From Bacteroidaceae bacterium (GTDB taxonomy: Bacteria > Bacteroidota > Bacteroidia > Bacteroidales > Bacteroidaceae): a stretch of 33,636 bases of DNA. The notes beneath the pieces were generated by a model. It worked only from the letters and a program-made list of their open reading frames with translations. It was not told the origin of the DNA and ran no database searches. The stretch lies in assembly GCA_017642425.1 (NCBI GenBank), contig JAGCPB010000048.1, positions 1 to 33,636 on the forward strand, written 5' to 3'. Below, piece by piece: positions 16,446-24,997 of this stretch. The number at the start of each line of letters is the position of its first letter. The first letter of the stretch is position 1. Made by a program: the position numbers and the translations under genes.

Positions 16446-17945
16446 ATGAGAAAAATCGCTTTTGTTTTGCTGGCTCTGTTGTGCATGACGGGCCGCGCTG
16501 AGAGTATCACTGTTAAAGTGTCAATGGACAATGCCATCCAAACCAACGGAGGACGTTGGGAGGGGTGGGGCACCAGTCTCTGCTGGTGGGCCAACCGCAT
16601 AGGCTATAATGAAACACTGACAGCCAAGAGTGCGGAGCTGTTCTTTGATGCCGATAAAGGTCTTGGCCTGAACATAATGCGCTACAACGTGGGCGGAGGC
16701 GATGATCCTACTCACCACCACATAACCCGCACTGACAGCGATGTACCAGGCTGGATGTATATAGATGAGGACGGCAATCGAAAGTATGACTATACGGCCG
16801 ATGCCCGCCAACTGAATGTGGTAAAAGCCGCTATGAAAGCCGCCGGCCAGGATGCCTACCTGGAGATATTCAGCAACTCTCCGCCTTACTTTATGACCAA
16901 CAGCGGCTGCTCTACCGGCAACTTCAAGGCCGAGGAGAACAATATCAAGGATGATGAATATGACGATTTTGCCGAGTATATGGCTCATGTAGCCAACTAC
17001 ATGACGCGCAATATGGGTCTCAAGGTCAAGAGCGTATCGCCCATGAATGAACCCAACACCAACTACTGGCCCGCCATGAACTACAAGCAGGAGGGTTGCC
17101 ATATAGACGCCGGTGAGGCTCAGTCCAAACTCCTGGTACTGACCAAAGAGGCTCTTGGACGTTACGGCTTGAACGATATCATCCTTACCACCAGCGATGA
17201 GACCAACCCCGGCAAACAGATAGAAGAGATCCAAACCTTAACCCCTGATGCCCGTGCCGCCATAAACCGCATCAGCGTACACACCTACGGCACCAACAGT
17301 ATCCGCGAGATGGGCCAGTTGGCCAAAGATGAGAAAATCAATCTCTGGATGAGTGAGGTTGACGGCAACGGCACTGCCGGACAGAACGCCGGAGAGATGG
17401 CAGCCGGACTCTGGCTTGCCGAAAAGATAATAACCGATATCCAAGCCCTTGAACCATCGGCCTGGGTGCTCTGGCAGGTAATAGATACTCACATAAGTAA
17501 GGAAGGCTACAAAGGCCGCCGCGACGGAGGCTCCCTGCGCACCGCCGGAGGCTATTGGGGAACCGCCTGTGCCAACCACGACACAAATGAGATTCTCTTA
17601 ACCCAGAAATACTACGCATTCGGCCAGTTCAGCCGCTACATCCGTCCCGGCTCCACCCTTATCAACTGCCCCACCGACCGCCGCTCTGGCTGCAAAGTTC
17701 TTGCTGCAAAAGACAAAAAGACTCTGACGCTGGTCTGCACCAACTCTACCGCCCAAGAACAGCCTATGTCTTTTGACCTGTCAGACTTCAAGGTTAAAGG
17801 CAAGGTGCGCCAAATAAGAACCGCCGGACAGTTTGCCGACGGTGAACATTGGGCCGAAACCGACCTTGGTAAAATCAAGGAAAAAAAGTTGGAAGTCACT
17901 TTGACTCCCAACTCCGTCACGACTTTTGTGGTCGGCGTAAAATGA
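16446..17945 (+). CDS. Secreted GH30-family glycoside hydrolase
   Basis: The 499-aa enzyme has a signal peptide (MRKIAFVLLALLCMTGRA). The GH30 TIM barrel is recognised by GWGTSLCWWAN (about 41-51), IMRYNVGGGDDP, SPMNEPN with the acid/base Glu202, and LWMSEVDG with the nucleophile Glu304. The C-terminal ~90 residues form the beta-sandwich side domain common in GH30. The overall pattern (long N-terminal CWWAN region, GGGDDP) resembles endo-beta-1,6-galactanase-type members, but the substrate is inferred only. It starts 14 bases after the preceding terminator and has no polysaccharide-utilisation partners (no SusC/D) nearby. Its 3' end overlaps the convergent small frame at 17917-18114 by 29 bp. 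Confidence 0.88.
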   Translation: MRKIAFVLLALLCMTGRAESITVKVSMDNAIQTNGGRWEGWGTSLCWWANRIGYNETLTAKSAELFFDADKGLGLNIMRYNVGGGDDPTHHHITRTDSDVPGWMYIDEDGNRKYDYTADARQLNVVKAAMKAAGQDAYLEIFSNSPPYFMTNSGCSTGNFKAEENNIKDDEYDDFAEYMAHVANYMTRNMGLKVKSVSPMNEPNTNYWPAMNYKQEGCHIDAGEAQSKLLVLTKEALGRYGLNDIILTTSDETNPGKQIEEIQTLTPDARAAINRISVHTYGTNSIREMGQLAKDEKINLWMSEVDGNGTAGQNAGEMAAGLWLAEKIITDIQALEPSAWVLWQVIDTHISKEGYKGRRDGGSLRTAGGYWGTACANHDTNEILLTQKYYAFGQFSRYIRPGSTLINCPTDRRSGCKVLAAKDKKTLTLVCTNSTAQEQPMSFDLSDFKVKGKVRQIRTAGQFADGEHWAETDLGKIKEKKLEVTLTPNSVTTFVVGVK

Positions 17946-18114
17946 TTTTTGGTGGATAGTGGATATCCTCATAATCTGCTACCAGATTTGAAAGACGAAC
18001 AAGTTCTATGCTATTCTTATCGTTAGCAGGAGTATTATTGTCAACTACCTTAAGCAGTTCTTCAATGCGCTTCATTGCGCAATTGTACTGTATTTCATTT
18101 TCAATTGCTGTCAT
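17917..18114 (-). pseudogene. Truncated HigA-type antitoxin: N-terminal region only
   Basis: The 65-aa product (KRIEELLKVV, NTPANDKNSIEL, LVADYEDIHYPP) resembles, from memory, the N-terminal leader of Bacteroidetes HigA/XRE antitoxins. In those an HTH domain follows directly; here the frame ends after ~10 unrelated residues that overlap the antisense of the GH30 3' end, so the DNA-binding half is missing. There is no HigB toxin nearby. It starts 30 bases after the mazG stop on the same strand, so it could be co-transcribed. It may be a remnant broken by rearrangement or a small stand-alone protein; the conserved start favours real ancestry. Confidence 0.6.
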
Positions 18115-18144
18115 ACTATTAGTTTTTAATTGTCCAAAGACGGC

Positions 18145-18930
18145 TTAGAGGCCTTTAGCTTTGGCTTCGTTCCAGAGGGAGTCCATTTCCTCTAGTGTCA
18201 TGTCTTTGAGTTGGCGGCCCTGGTTGATTGCCGCTTCTTCGACGTAGTTGAAACGGCGTATGAATTTCTTGTTGGTACGCTCCAGAGCATCATCGGGATG
18301 GATTTTGTAAAGTCGTGCAACGTTGATTATTGAGAATAGCAAGTCTCCAAGTTCCTGCTCGGCTTTCTCTTTGTCAGCAGCAGCAATCTCATCCTTAAGT
18401 TCTGCATACTCCTCCTTAACCTTATCAAGAGCGCCTTCAGGAGTATCCCAGTCAAAGCCCACATGAGCCGCTTTCTCCTGAATACGGAAAGCTTTGATGA
18501 TTGAGGGTAGGGCGTCGGGTACGCCGGCCAGCACACGCTTGTTGCCGCCTTTCTCCTTGAGTTTGAGTTGCTCCCAGTTCTGGAGTACCTGCTCCTCATC
18601 GTTTACATTGGTTGTGCCGTATATATGAGGATGGCGGTAGATGAGCTTGTCACAAAGTTTGTCACAAACATCCTTAATATCAAAGTCATTTGTCTCACTA
18701 CCAATCTTTGCATAGAAGACTACGTGTAGCAGGACGTCACCAAGCTCCTTGCAGATATCGGCCTTGTTGTCCTTCATGATGGCATCACAAAGCTCATAAA
18801 CCTCCTCGATGGTATTCTGGCGCAGTGAGTCATTGGTCTGTACACTGTCCCAAGGGCATTTCTCCCTCAGTTCATCCATTATGTCAAGCAAGCGGCCAAA
18901 GGCCTGCATCTTCTCCTCTTTTGTGTGCAT
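18145..18930 (-). CDS. mazG: Nucleoside triphosphate pyrophosphohydrolase MazG
   Basis: The 261-aa product hydrolyses (d)NTPs to (d)NMP and pyrophosphate, a house-cleaning activity tied to nutritional stress. Two MazG domains are visible. The N-terminal one has LREKCPWDSVQT, EEVYELCDAI and KELGDVLLHVVFYA (the ExxE...ExxD metal set). The C-terminal one has KVKEEYAELKDEI and EQELGDLLFSIINVARL. Size matches the usual ~263 aa. The start at 18930 is chosen because it begins the conserved region and lies just below a -7 box; the longer frame to 19185 crosses the promoter and the palindromes. Confidence 0.92.
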   Translation of the reverse strand: MHTKEEKMQAFGRLLDIMDELREKCPWDSVQTNDSLRQNTIEEVYELCDAIMKDNKADICKELGDVLLHVVFYAKIGSETNDFDIKDVCDKLCDKLIYRHPHIYGTTNVNDEEQVLQNWEQLKLKEKGGNKRVLAGVPDALPSIIKAFRIQEKAAHVGFDWDTPEGALDKVKEEYAELKDEIAAADKEKAEQELGDLLFSIINVARLYKIHPDDALERTNKKFIRRFNYVEEAAINQGRQLKDMTLEEMDSLWNEAKAKGL

Positions 18931-18947
18931 ATCGTGTAGTTTTGCTG

Positions 18948-18955
18948 CAAAGTTA
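18948..18955 (-). promoter_or_regulatory. -7 box of mazG
   Basis: The minus strand reads TAACTTTG, matching TAnnTTTG, 17 bases above the mazG ATG. No clear -33 is seen. Confidence 0.5.
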
Positions 18956-18989
18956 ATAGTTTTATACCTATTCTGTATTAATGAAATAT

Positions 18990-19051
18990 GTTTATTGCGA
19001 TAAACAAAATATAAGAAAATTTGTTTATTCCGATAAACAATTGTATAATTG
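18990..19051 (+). promoter_or_regulatory. Twin palindromic operators and promoter of the DUF4143 ATPase gene
   Basis: GTTTATTGCGATAAAC (18990-19005) and GTTTATTCCGATAAAC (19023-19038) are two near-identical imperfect palindromes 33 bp apart (three helical turns). The second fills the spacer of a good promoter: TTTG at 19020-19023, 20 bp, TATAATTG at 19044-19051. A protein bound there would block transcription. The upstream copy could also affect divergent mazG. Confidence 0.65.
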
Positions 19052-19066
19052 CAGAAAAATAGGATT

Positions 19067-20278
19067 ATGGAACTTTTATTTGAGCGACACGCAGAGTATC
19101 TAACAGATGTACCCACATCTTTTGAGCGGGAACTGATGCAAACCATAGACTGGGATTCAAGACTCATTCTGATACGTGGTCCCAAGGGCGTTGGAAAGTC
19201 AACTCTGATGCAGCAGTATATACTGAATCATTATGATGTTACAGACCGTCATGCGCTTTACTGCACGGCGGACTCATCGTATTTTGCCACGCATACGTTG
19301 GTAGATACTGCCGCTTCTTTCGTTAGACAGGGCGGTAGCCATCTGTTCATTGACGAGATACACAAGTATGATGGCTGGAGCAGCGAGATAAAGGAGATAT
19401 ATGACCTGTATAAAGGCTTGAGAGTGGTATTGAGCGGTTCATCACTTATTCAACTAAATGACGGACAGGCTGATTTGTCTCGGCGTGAGGACGTATATGA
19501 TATGCCGGGACTTTCATTCAGGGAATACTTGTGGTTCAGGACCGAAAAAAAAGCGGCTCCGGTAAAACTAGACTATTTGCTCAGTAATGCCGGATCTTTC
19601 TGCACACATATTCGTTCTCTATATCGGCCATTGGAATATTTCAATGATTATCTACGTATGGGATACTATCCTTTCTCGTTCGAAAAGAAAAAAACATTCA
19701 GGATGCTTATAGAAAATGTGACGGGTTATATCATAGATTCAGAACTTACAAAATACCGTGGAGTAAGCCCGGAAAACACACGTAAGATAAAAGCTCTTCT
19801 TCAGGTAATAGCCGAAATGATTCCATATCAGGTTGACATCTCTAAACTGTCGTCGTGTGTGAGCATAGACCGTGTTACGCTTATCCGCTATTTAAGATAT
19901 TTGAATGAGGCAAAACTCTTAAAGAATCTGTTTACGGAACTGGATAAGATAACTGACCTTCAGAAACCGGATAAGATTCTACTTGACAACCCCAATCTGA
20001 TATATGCCTACAGCATAAAGGAACCGGAAATAGGAACGGTACGGGAAACCTTCTTTTGCAACCAGTTGACATCGGCCGGTCACAGAGTGGAATATGGTGG
20101 TATTAAGACGGGTGATTTTAGGATTGATAAGAATCTGGTAATTGAGGTGGGTGGCGCCGGAAAAGATTTCTCCCAGATAAATGATGAAGATATAAATAAT
20201 GCAGCTCTTGCTTTAGACAACATTGATATAGCAAGTCCAAAGAAAATACCTCTTTGGGCATTTGGCTTCCTTTATTGA
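19067..20278 (+). CDS. AAA ATPase with winged-helix and DUF4143 domain
   Basis: The 403-aa protein starts at the ATG 19067; a TTG at 19049 lies inside the -7 box. The AAA domain has Walker A GPKGVGKST (38-46) and Walker B LFIDE (D96/E97), then LRVVLSGSS as sensor-like strand. A winged-helix-like segment follows (IKALLQVIAEMIPYQVDISK, then SSCVSIDRVTLIRYLRYLNE). The C-terminal DUF4143 part contains DFRIDKNLVIEVGGAGK, reminiscent of a PD-(D/E)xK nuclease-like core. This family is very common in Bacteroidetes and archaea and its function is unsettled. Base composition is more A+T-rich than the genes to its left, hinting at transfer. The wHTH and the operators suggest autoregulation. Confidence 0.85.
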   Translation: MELLFERHAEYLTDVPTSFERELMQTIDWDSRLILIRGPKGVGKSTLMQQYILNHYDVTDRHALYCTADSSYFATHTLVDTAASFVRQGGSHLFIDEIHKYDGWSSEIKEIYDLYKGLRVVLSGSSLIQLNDGQADLSRREDVYDMPGLSFREYLWFRTEKKAAPVKLDYLLSNAGSFCTHIRSLYRPLEYFNDYLRMGYYPFSFEKKKTFRMLIENVTGYIIDSELTKYRGVSPENTRKIKALLQVIAEMIPYQVDISKLSSCVSIDRVTLIRYLRYLNEAKLLKNLFTELDKITDLQKPDKILLDNPNLIYAYSIKEPEIGTVRETFFCNQLTSAGHRVEYGGIKTGDFRIDKNLVIEVGGAGKDFSQINDEDINNAALALDNIDIASPKKIPLWAFGFLY

Positions 20279-20320
20279 TTTGGCACTTAACATTTATTGG
20301 TGGATTGGTTTCAAACTATG

Positions 20321-20380
20321 TTTGTCCCATTTTTGTCCCATCGGCTTTTTTGATTTTTAGTGGGTTAATGCATACTTTTG
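20321..20380 (+). promoter_or_regulatory. Promoter of the TPR regulator with paired TTTGTCCCA repeats
   Basis: TTTGTCCCA occurs at 20321-20329 and again at 20332-20340 (11-bp period). Downstream lie TTTG (20349-20352), 20 bp, TACTTTTG (20373-20380), a perfect -33/-7 pair. The second repeat starts 41 bp before the -7 box. The repeats end ~9 bp above the -33, typical of an activator site. Confidence 0.78.
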
Positions 20381-20404
20381 CCCTAACCATATCTGTGGCG
20401 ATAT

Positions 20405-22003
20405 ATGAATAGGGTTAGGTTGGTATTCTATACTGTATTGATTGCGATAATCCCAATCAGTGTCGTTTCCTGTTTACATGATAATGGCCGATTGCGGGAG
20501 GCTGAGTTGCTGATGGAGACTGACCCCAAGGAGGCGGATTCAATTTTAGTTTCTATGACGGAGCCTACATCCCGTAGAGACCGCGCATGGTATGTTGTTC
20601 TCAAGTCCCTGGCTGATTGCAAGAATGACAGGATTATCACATCGGACAGTCTGATACGTACGGCAACAGACTATTATGGCTCTCTACATAAGAATTACCG
20701 TGCTGCGGTAGCATGGTACACCCATGGATGTGTGTATACACATTTGGGAAATGATCATTCGGCAATATATGCTTTCCTAAAGGCAAAGGATCTTTTTCCC
20801 GATACTCTGGTGCATTATTATGCACTTACGGAATATAAGTTGGGAACCCGGTATCAGAATATGAAGATGTACAATCAGGCAATGGTTCAGCTCATGAACA
20901 GCAGCATCAATGCCGATAGATTGCAGGATACAGTAACGTCATATAAGTCAAACCTAATGTTGTTTGAATGTGCATTGCGACTTGGAGAGGAAGATGCTTC
21001 AAATCAGTTTTTCAATACAATTTTGTCAAGGCAAGATTATATCCATGAAACATTTTCGGACGATACATTGTTTGACGGGACAAGACTAAGATATTACATA
21101 GTAGGAGATAAAGGCGATTATTCATTGCCTGAGGGAGCTGATTATCCTTTCAAGGCAAAGATGTATTTAATGAAAGGAATATATGATTCTGCCTACTTCT
21201 ATTACCGGAAAGCCTTGGAAAACACAACGTATTTGTATGGAAAGCAGAATCTTGCCGATAATCTGACAAAGGTATCTGTATTGATGAACAATCAGGATGA
21301 AGCCATGTATTGGCACGATTATTATGGCCGGTTAAGCGATTCCATAAGGATTGCAGAGAAAACGGATACCAAGGATATCACTGACCTGCAAAATGTACAT
21401 CTTCAGGAATTAACTGAAGAGAGAATGTGGAATAGGCACAAACGCTTTATGATATTAGGATTATCCTCATTGCTATTGTTTGTGGCATTGACGTTACTTG
21501 CTTATATGATGTTCAAGAATAGGGAAAAGAAAAGGATAATCCTCAGGCAAGAGGATTTACTAAATATGGAACAGGAGATACGCAAGGGGAGTATAGCTAT
21601 CCTGGAATCGCAGGTAAGAGAGCAGTCGCAAACCAATCCGCAGGCGCGGACAGCATTGCTAAATCTATATGCCCATAGACTACAGATGGGCAGTGATTAT
21701 TTCCGTAAGACTAATGAATATAAGAGTTTGCTATCGGCTGCATCCGGTAGCATTCTGAGCGCCGAAGAAAAGGCCATTGCTATGGCTGCATTGGAGCAGT
21801 CATTCAGCGATACCATTGTGGATATGCAGACGGAATACCCGGGTATGGATAAGGAGGAGTCATTGACTCTGATCCTGTCATCACTTGGTTTTAAGAACGA
21901 ACTGATTGCAGAACTGTTCGGCAATGTTACAGCCGAAGCCATCCGGAAGAGAAAGTACAGGTTCGGTAAGGCTAATCCCGAATTCTTTGCCTTGTTCCGT
22001 TAA
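20405..22003 (+). CDS. Membrane-bound TPR regulator with C-terminal helix-turn-helix
   Basis: The 532-aa protein begins with a lipoprotein-like signal (Cys23 in PISVVSC). Residues ~30-340 are helical TPR-like repeats (AVAWYTHGCVYTHLGNDHSA, AYFYYRKALENTTYLYGKQN) expected in the periplasm. One strong transmembrane helix follows at ~348-368 (LGLSSLLLFVALTLLAYMMF), then a ~160-residue cytoplasmic part with a coiled coil and a terminal LuxR/sigma-4-like HTH (ESLTLILSSLGFKNELIAEL, then TAEAIRKRKYRFGK). This fits a one-component sensor that reads an envelope signal and binds DNA from the membrane. It is followed by two MG2-type secreted proteins, the first with matching promoter repeats, so these are likely targets. 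A+T content is higher than in most of the window. Confidence 0.82.
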   Translation: MNRVRLVFYTVLIAIIPISVVSCLHDNGRLREAELLMETDPKEADSILVSMTEPTSRRDRAWYVVLKSLADCKNDRIITSDSLIRTATDYYGSLHKNYRAAVAWYTHGCVYTHLGNDHSAIYAFLKAKDLFPDTLVHYYALTEYKLGTRYQNMKMYNQAMVQLMNSSINADRLQDTVTSYKSNLMLFECALRLGEEDASNQFFNTILSRQDYIHETFSDDTLFDGTRLRYYIVGDKGDYSLPEGADYPFKAKMYLMKGIYDSAYFYYRKALENTTYLYGKQNLADNLTKVSVLMNNQDEAMYWHDYYGRLSDSIRIAEKTDTKDITDLQNVHLQELTEERMWNRHKRFMILGLSSLLLFVALTLLAYMMFKNREKKRIILRQEDLLNMEQEIRKGSIAILESQVREQSQTNPQARTALLNLYAHRLQMGSDYFRKTNEYKSLLSAASGSILSAEEKAIAMAALEQSFSDTIVDMQTEYPGMDKEESLTLILSSLGFKNELIAELFGNVTAEAIRKRKYRFGKANPEFFALFR

Positions 22004-22006
22004 TCA

Positions 22007-22066
22007 TTTGTCCCTTTTTTGTCCCAGTCTTAATAATGGGGTTATTGGAATTAATGCCTATATTTG
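22007..22066 (+). promoter_or_regulatory. Promoter of the first MG2 gene with paired TTTGTCCC repeats
   Basis: TTTGTCCCT (22007-22015) and TTTGTCCCA (22018-22026) repeat with an 11-bp period, and TATATTTG (22059-22066) is the -7 box, 41 bp from the start of the second repeat, exactly as at 20321-20380. The -33 position (22035-22038) reads AATG, a poor match, so this promoter may need the activator. Confidence 0.75.
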
Positions 22067-22086
22067 AAAGTGTAAAACTAATTATT

Positions 22087-24906
22087 ATGAGAAGGGCTTG
22101 TCTGTTTGCTTTTGCTATTGTTTCGGCGCTTGGTCAGGTTGTGGCCGGAAATGATGCGCTGATACGGTTTGCGGGAAACATTCATCAGTTCAATGAGTTG
22201 TTTCCACAGGAGAAGGTATATCTGCAGTTTGACAATACCGCTTACTTTCAGGGCGATGATATCTGGTTCAAGGCGTTTGTGGTAAAGTCGGCCAATCTGG
22301 ACCGGACGGAATCAGGGGTGCTGTATGTGGATTTGCTGTCTCCCAATGGGGTGTTGCTCCAACAACAGAAACTCAAGATTGTAGCCGGACAGGCCGATGG
22401 ACGCATACAGTTGGTGGATTACGCTACGGAGCAGGCTCGTGAACTGCGGGGAGTTCGTCCATATCCCAGCGGGTATTATGAGATAAGGGCTTATACGCAG
22501 TATATGCTGAATTTTGATCCGGACATTATATTCTCACGTGTGCTGCCGGTGTATCAGACTCCCGATAAGGAGGGTGACTACAGTAATCCGGTCATAACAT
22601 CGGACTCTACCATGTACAGCCAGAACCGCCCGCAGCAGGAGAGACTGCGTAAGGTAAATGTGGCGTTCTATCCTGAGGGCGGCAATATGGTGCGTGGCCT
22701 GCCTTGCCGCGTGGCGTTCAAGGTTACTGACGGTAACGGGGTGGGTATAAACGGTAAGCTGACAGTGGTGCTTGAGGACGGCAGTAAGGTTGTGGCCGAG
22801 AGCGGACATGAGGGTATGGGGTCGTTTGAATTCACGCCCGGCAAGAAGAGTGCGGATGCAACGTTTGAATATGGCGGAAAACGGTACTCTGTAACGTTAC
22901 CATTGGCACAAAACAACGGCTATACAATGATGGCCGATATGACCGGCAGGAAGAACAGCCTGCATATTGATGTGAACCGTACAGCGTCTCGTTCAGAGGA
23001 GACTATAGGAATGACAGTTACCTGTCGTGGTGAGTTGGTGATGTTTGAGGAACTGCCCATGAAAGGTAATGGCGGAGATTTCTCTTTTGATACAAAGCAA
23101 TGGCCGGCAGGAGTGTGCAGGATAGTGCTGTTCACTGACAAGGGCGAGGTGCTGGCGGCTCGAAGCGTATATAACGGCAATCTTAAGTATGTGCCGCCTA
23201 CGATAGAGGTCAAGCCCGATAAGCGGCGTTATGATGCGTTCGGCAAGATGCACCTTTCATTGCAGCTTAAGGGTAGGGACGGCAAGCCTTTCCGTGACCG
23301 TTTCTGCATATCGGTGCGTGATGCAAGTGATTATGGTACACAGTATGCCGATAATCTGCTCACTGATTTCTTACTGTCATCTGACCTTAAGGGATTCATT
23401 CATAATCCGTCATACTATTTTGAGTCATCGGACAAACAGCATCTTAGGAATCTGGACCTGCTATGCATGGTACAGGGTTGGGAACGTTATGACTGGGAAT
23501 ACATGACTGACAACAAGGTGTTTAAGGAAACACGCCGTATGGAGACCAGCCTGAGCCTTAACGGAATGATAATGACCAACCGTATTACCAGAGACCGCGC
23601 TATGGATGATGTCAAGGTATATGTGGCAGTTTCTCCACGTGACGGCGAGTATGTGGAATACGGTCAGGCGGTTACTGACAAGAACGGATACTTTGGGTTT
23701 GACATGAGGGATTTTTATGGCAAGGTTGATGTGACTATGCGTCTTACCAAGGCCAGGAATACAACAGAGCCAAGTGCCAAGATACGTCTGGAACGTGCCC
23801 AACTCCCTGCGCTTAGGGCTTACAGCAAGCAGGAACTGTTGCCGGGTTGGTCTGTGAAGAAACCGTCTGCCAATACTACTGGTACTGCCGAATCTGCAGG
23901 GGGTGCAACACTCAAGGATTATCCTGCTATAATAAATGAGTCAGAAGGTCTTGTTTTGCCCACGGTAAGGATTGACGGTGACAGGAAGTATGTGGATTAT
24001 TTCACATTCAAGTCTTTTGATGTGGAGAAGGATGTGGATGCTGTACTGGATCTGGGTAACCACTCCACTGATTTGACAGGGTATCTGATAGATAAGGGAT
24101 ACTCCGTCTATAACCCCATAGATGTAAGTGCTATCTGGCTGTATCTGAATAGTGATGAGTATATCTATAACCATTATATCAACTATCTGGATTACAATTA
24201 TGACACTCATCTGGCGGGTGAGGATTTCTTGCCGCAACATGTAGACTATGATCGCTATATTTACCAGTATATGTATCCAGAGGTTTATGATATGCCGGAA
24301 CTGGATATGCATTTCAGTGACAGACTGCCGGATAACAACTATTTCCAATTGAACGGGAATCCTGTTATCTGTTATGTGCATGATGACAGGGGTTTCTACA
24401 CCAATGGTAAATACTCACAACCTTGGAGGATTGATACGCGGGATATAGAGAGTCTGCTCATCTTTGATGACCTTCACAGCATGTCTGAGATTGGTGATTA
24501 CGCTCCCGATTATCTGAACTATCTTAAAAGCTACAGTGCTGTACCGACCATGATATCAAACAGGACAGGCAAATTCAGTGACCGCATGGTTCTGCTGGAT
24601 ATAAAGCTTAAGGATAATCACCGTATGACCGATAACCCGGACCGTTTCAACCTGGGCAAGAGAGTGACAACGATGCAGGGTTTCAGCCGTAGCCATGAGT
24701 TCTATGCTCCTGCATATCCCGACGGCGCCATTGTGGGTGATGTGGATTACCGTCGTACCCTCTACTGGAATCCCAATGTGATAGCCGATGAGAACGGTCA
24801 CGCTGAGATAGAATTCTACAACAACTCATACAGCACAAAGTTCAACGTAAGCGGTGCAGGCATTACCGCCTCCGGTCAGCCATACGTTTTGGACAAGGAG
24901 TTTTGA
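22087..24906 (+). CDS. MG2-domain (alpha-2-macroglobulin-like) secreted protein, paralogue 1
   Basis: The 939-aa product has a signal peptide (MRRACLFAFAIVSALGQVVA), with the start placed after the promoter at 22059-22066. The N-terminal part, FPQEKVYLQFDNTAYFQGDD then IWFKAFVVKSANLD and LYVDLLSPNG, is the macroglobulin MG2 domain as found in large Bacteroidetes cell-surface proteins. Further Ig-like beta domains follow, including a carboxypeptidase-regulatory-like segment (LNGMIMTNRITRDRAMDDVK). The C-terminal DYRRTLYWNPNVIADENGHA, then EFYNNSYSTKFNV, is typical of these proteins. A Tyr-rich insertion (about 678-745) is absent from paralogue 2. No thioester motif is seen, so a protease-trapping role is not supported; a surface or periplasmic binding role is likelier. 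Confidence 0.8.
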   Translation: MRRACLFAFAIVSALGQVVAGNDALIRFAGNIHQFNELFPQEKVYLQFDNTAYFQGDDIWFKAFVVKSANLDRTESGVLYVDLLSPNGVLLQQQKLKIVAGQADGRIQLVDYATEQARELRGVRPYPSGYYEIRAYTQYMLNFDPDIIFSRVLPVYQTPDKEGDYSNPVITSDSTMYSQNRPQQERLRKVNVAFYPEGGNMVRGLPCRVAFKVTDGNGVGINGKLTVVLEDGSKVVAESGHEGMGSFEFTPGKKSADATFEYGGKRYSVTLPLAQNNGYTMMADMTGRKNSLHIDVNRTASRSEETIGMTVTCRGELVMFEELPMKGNGGDFSFDTKQWPAGVCRIVLFTDKGEVLAARSVYNGNLKYVPPTIEVKPDKRRYDAFGKMHLSLQLKGRDGKPFRDRFCISVRDASDYGTQYADNLLTDFLLSSDLKGFIHNPSYYFESSDKQHLRNLDLLCMVQGWERYDWEYMTDNKVFKETRRMETSLSLNGMIMTNRITRDRAMDDVKVYVAVSPRDGEYVEYGQAVTDKNGYFGFDMRDFYGKVDVTMRLTKARNTTEPSAKIRLERAQLPALRAYSKQELLPGWSVKKPSANTTGTAESAGGATLKDYPAIINESEGLVLPTVRIDGDRKYVDYFTFKSFDVEKDVDAVLDLGNHSTDLTGYLIDKGYSVYNPIDVSAIWLYLNSDEYIYNHYINYLDYNYDTHLAGEDFLPQHVDYDRYIYQYMYPEVYDMPELDMHFSDRLPDNNYFQLNGNPVICYVHDDRGFYTNGKYSQPWRIDTRDIESLLIFDDLHSMSEIGDYAPDYLNYLKSYSAVPTMISNRTGKFSDRMVLLDIKLKDNHRMTDNPDRFNLGKRVTTMQGFSRSHEFYAPAYPDGAIVGDVDYRRTLYWNPNVIADENGHAEIEFYNNSYSTKFNVSGAGITASGQPYVLDKEF

Positions 24907-24907
24907 T

Positions 24908-24985
24908 TTTTAGGGAAATCCCCCTTTAATTTTAGGGAATTTCCCCATATCATGTTGGAAGTCAATAAGTAATTTTACATGTTGC
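24908..24985 (+). promoter_or_regulatory. Intergenic GGGAA-CCCC repeats before MG2 paralogue 2
   Basis: TTTTAGGGAAATCCCC (from 24908) and TTTTAGGGAATTTCCCC (from 24930) are two dyad-like repeats 22 bp apart (two helical turns). No good -7 box follows; TACATGTTG (24976-24984) is the nearest. They could be a variant of the TTTGTCCC regulatory site, or an unrelated operator or attenuator between the paralogues. Confidence 0.5.
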
Positions 24986-24997
24986 TTATTATACTCT

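Noticed and set aside
16521-17234. 237-aa minus-strand frame inside the GH30 gene
   Set aside because: Overlaps the catalytic core of a well-supported enzyme; no promoter or family match.
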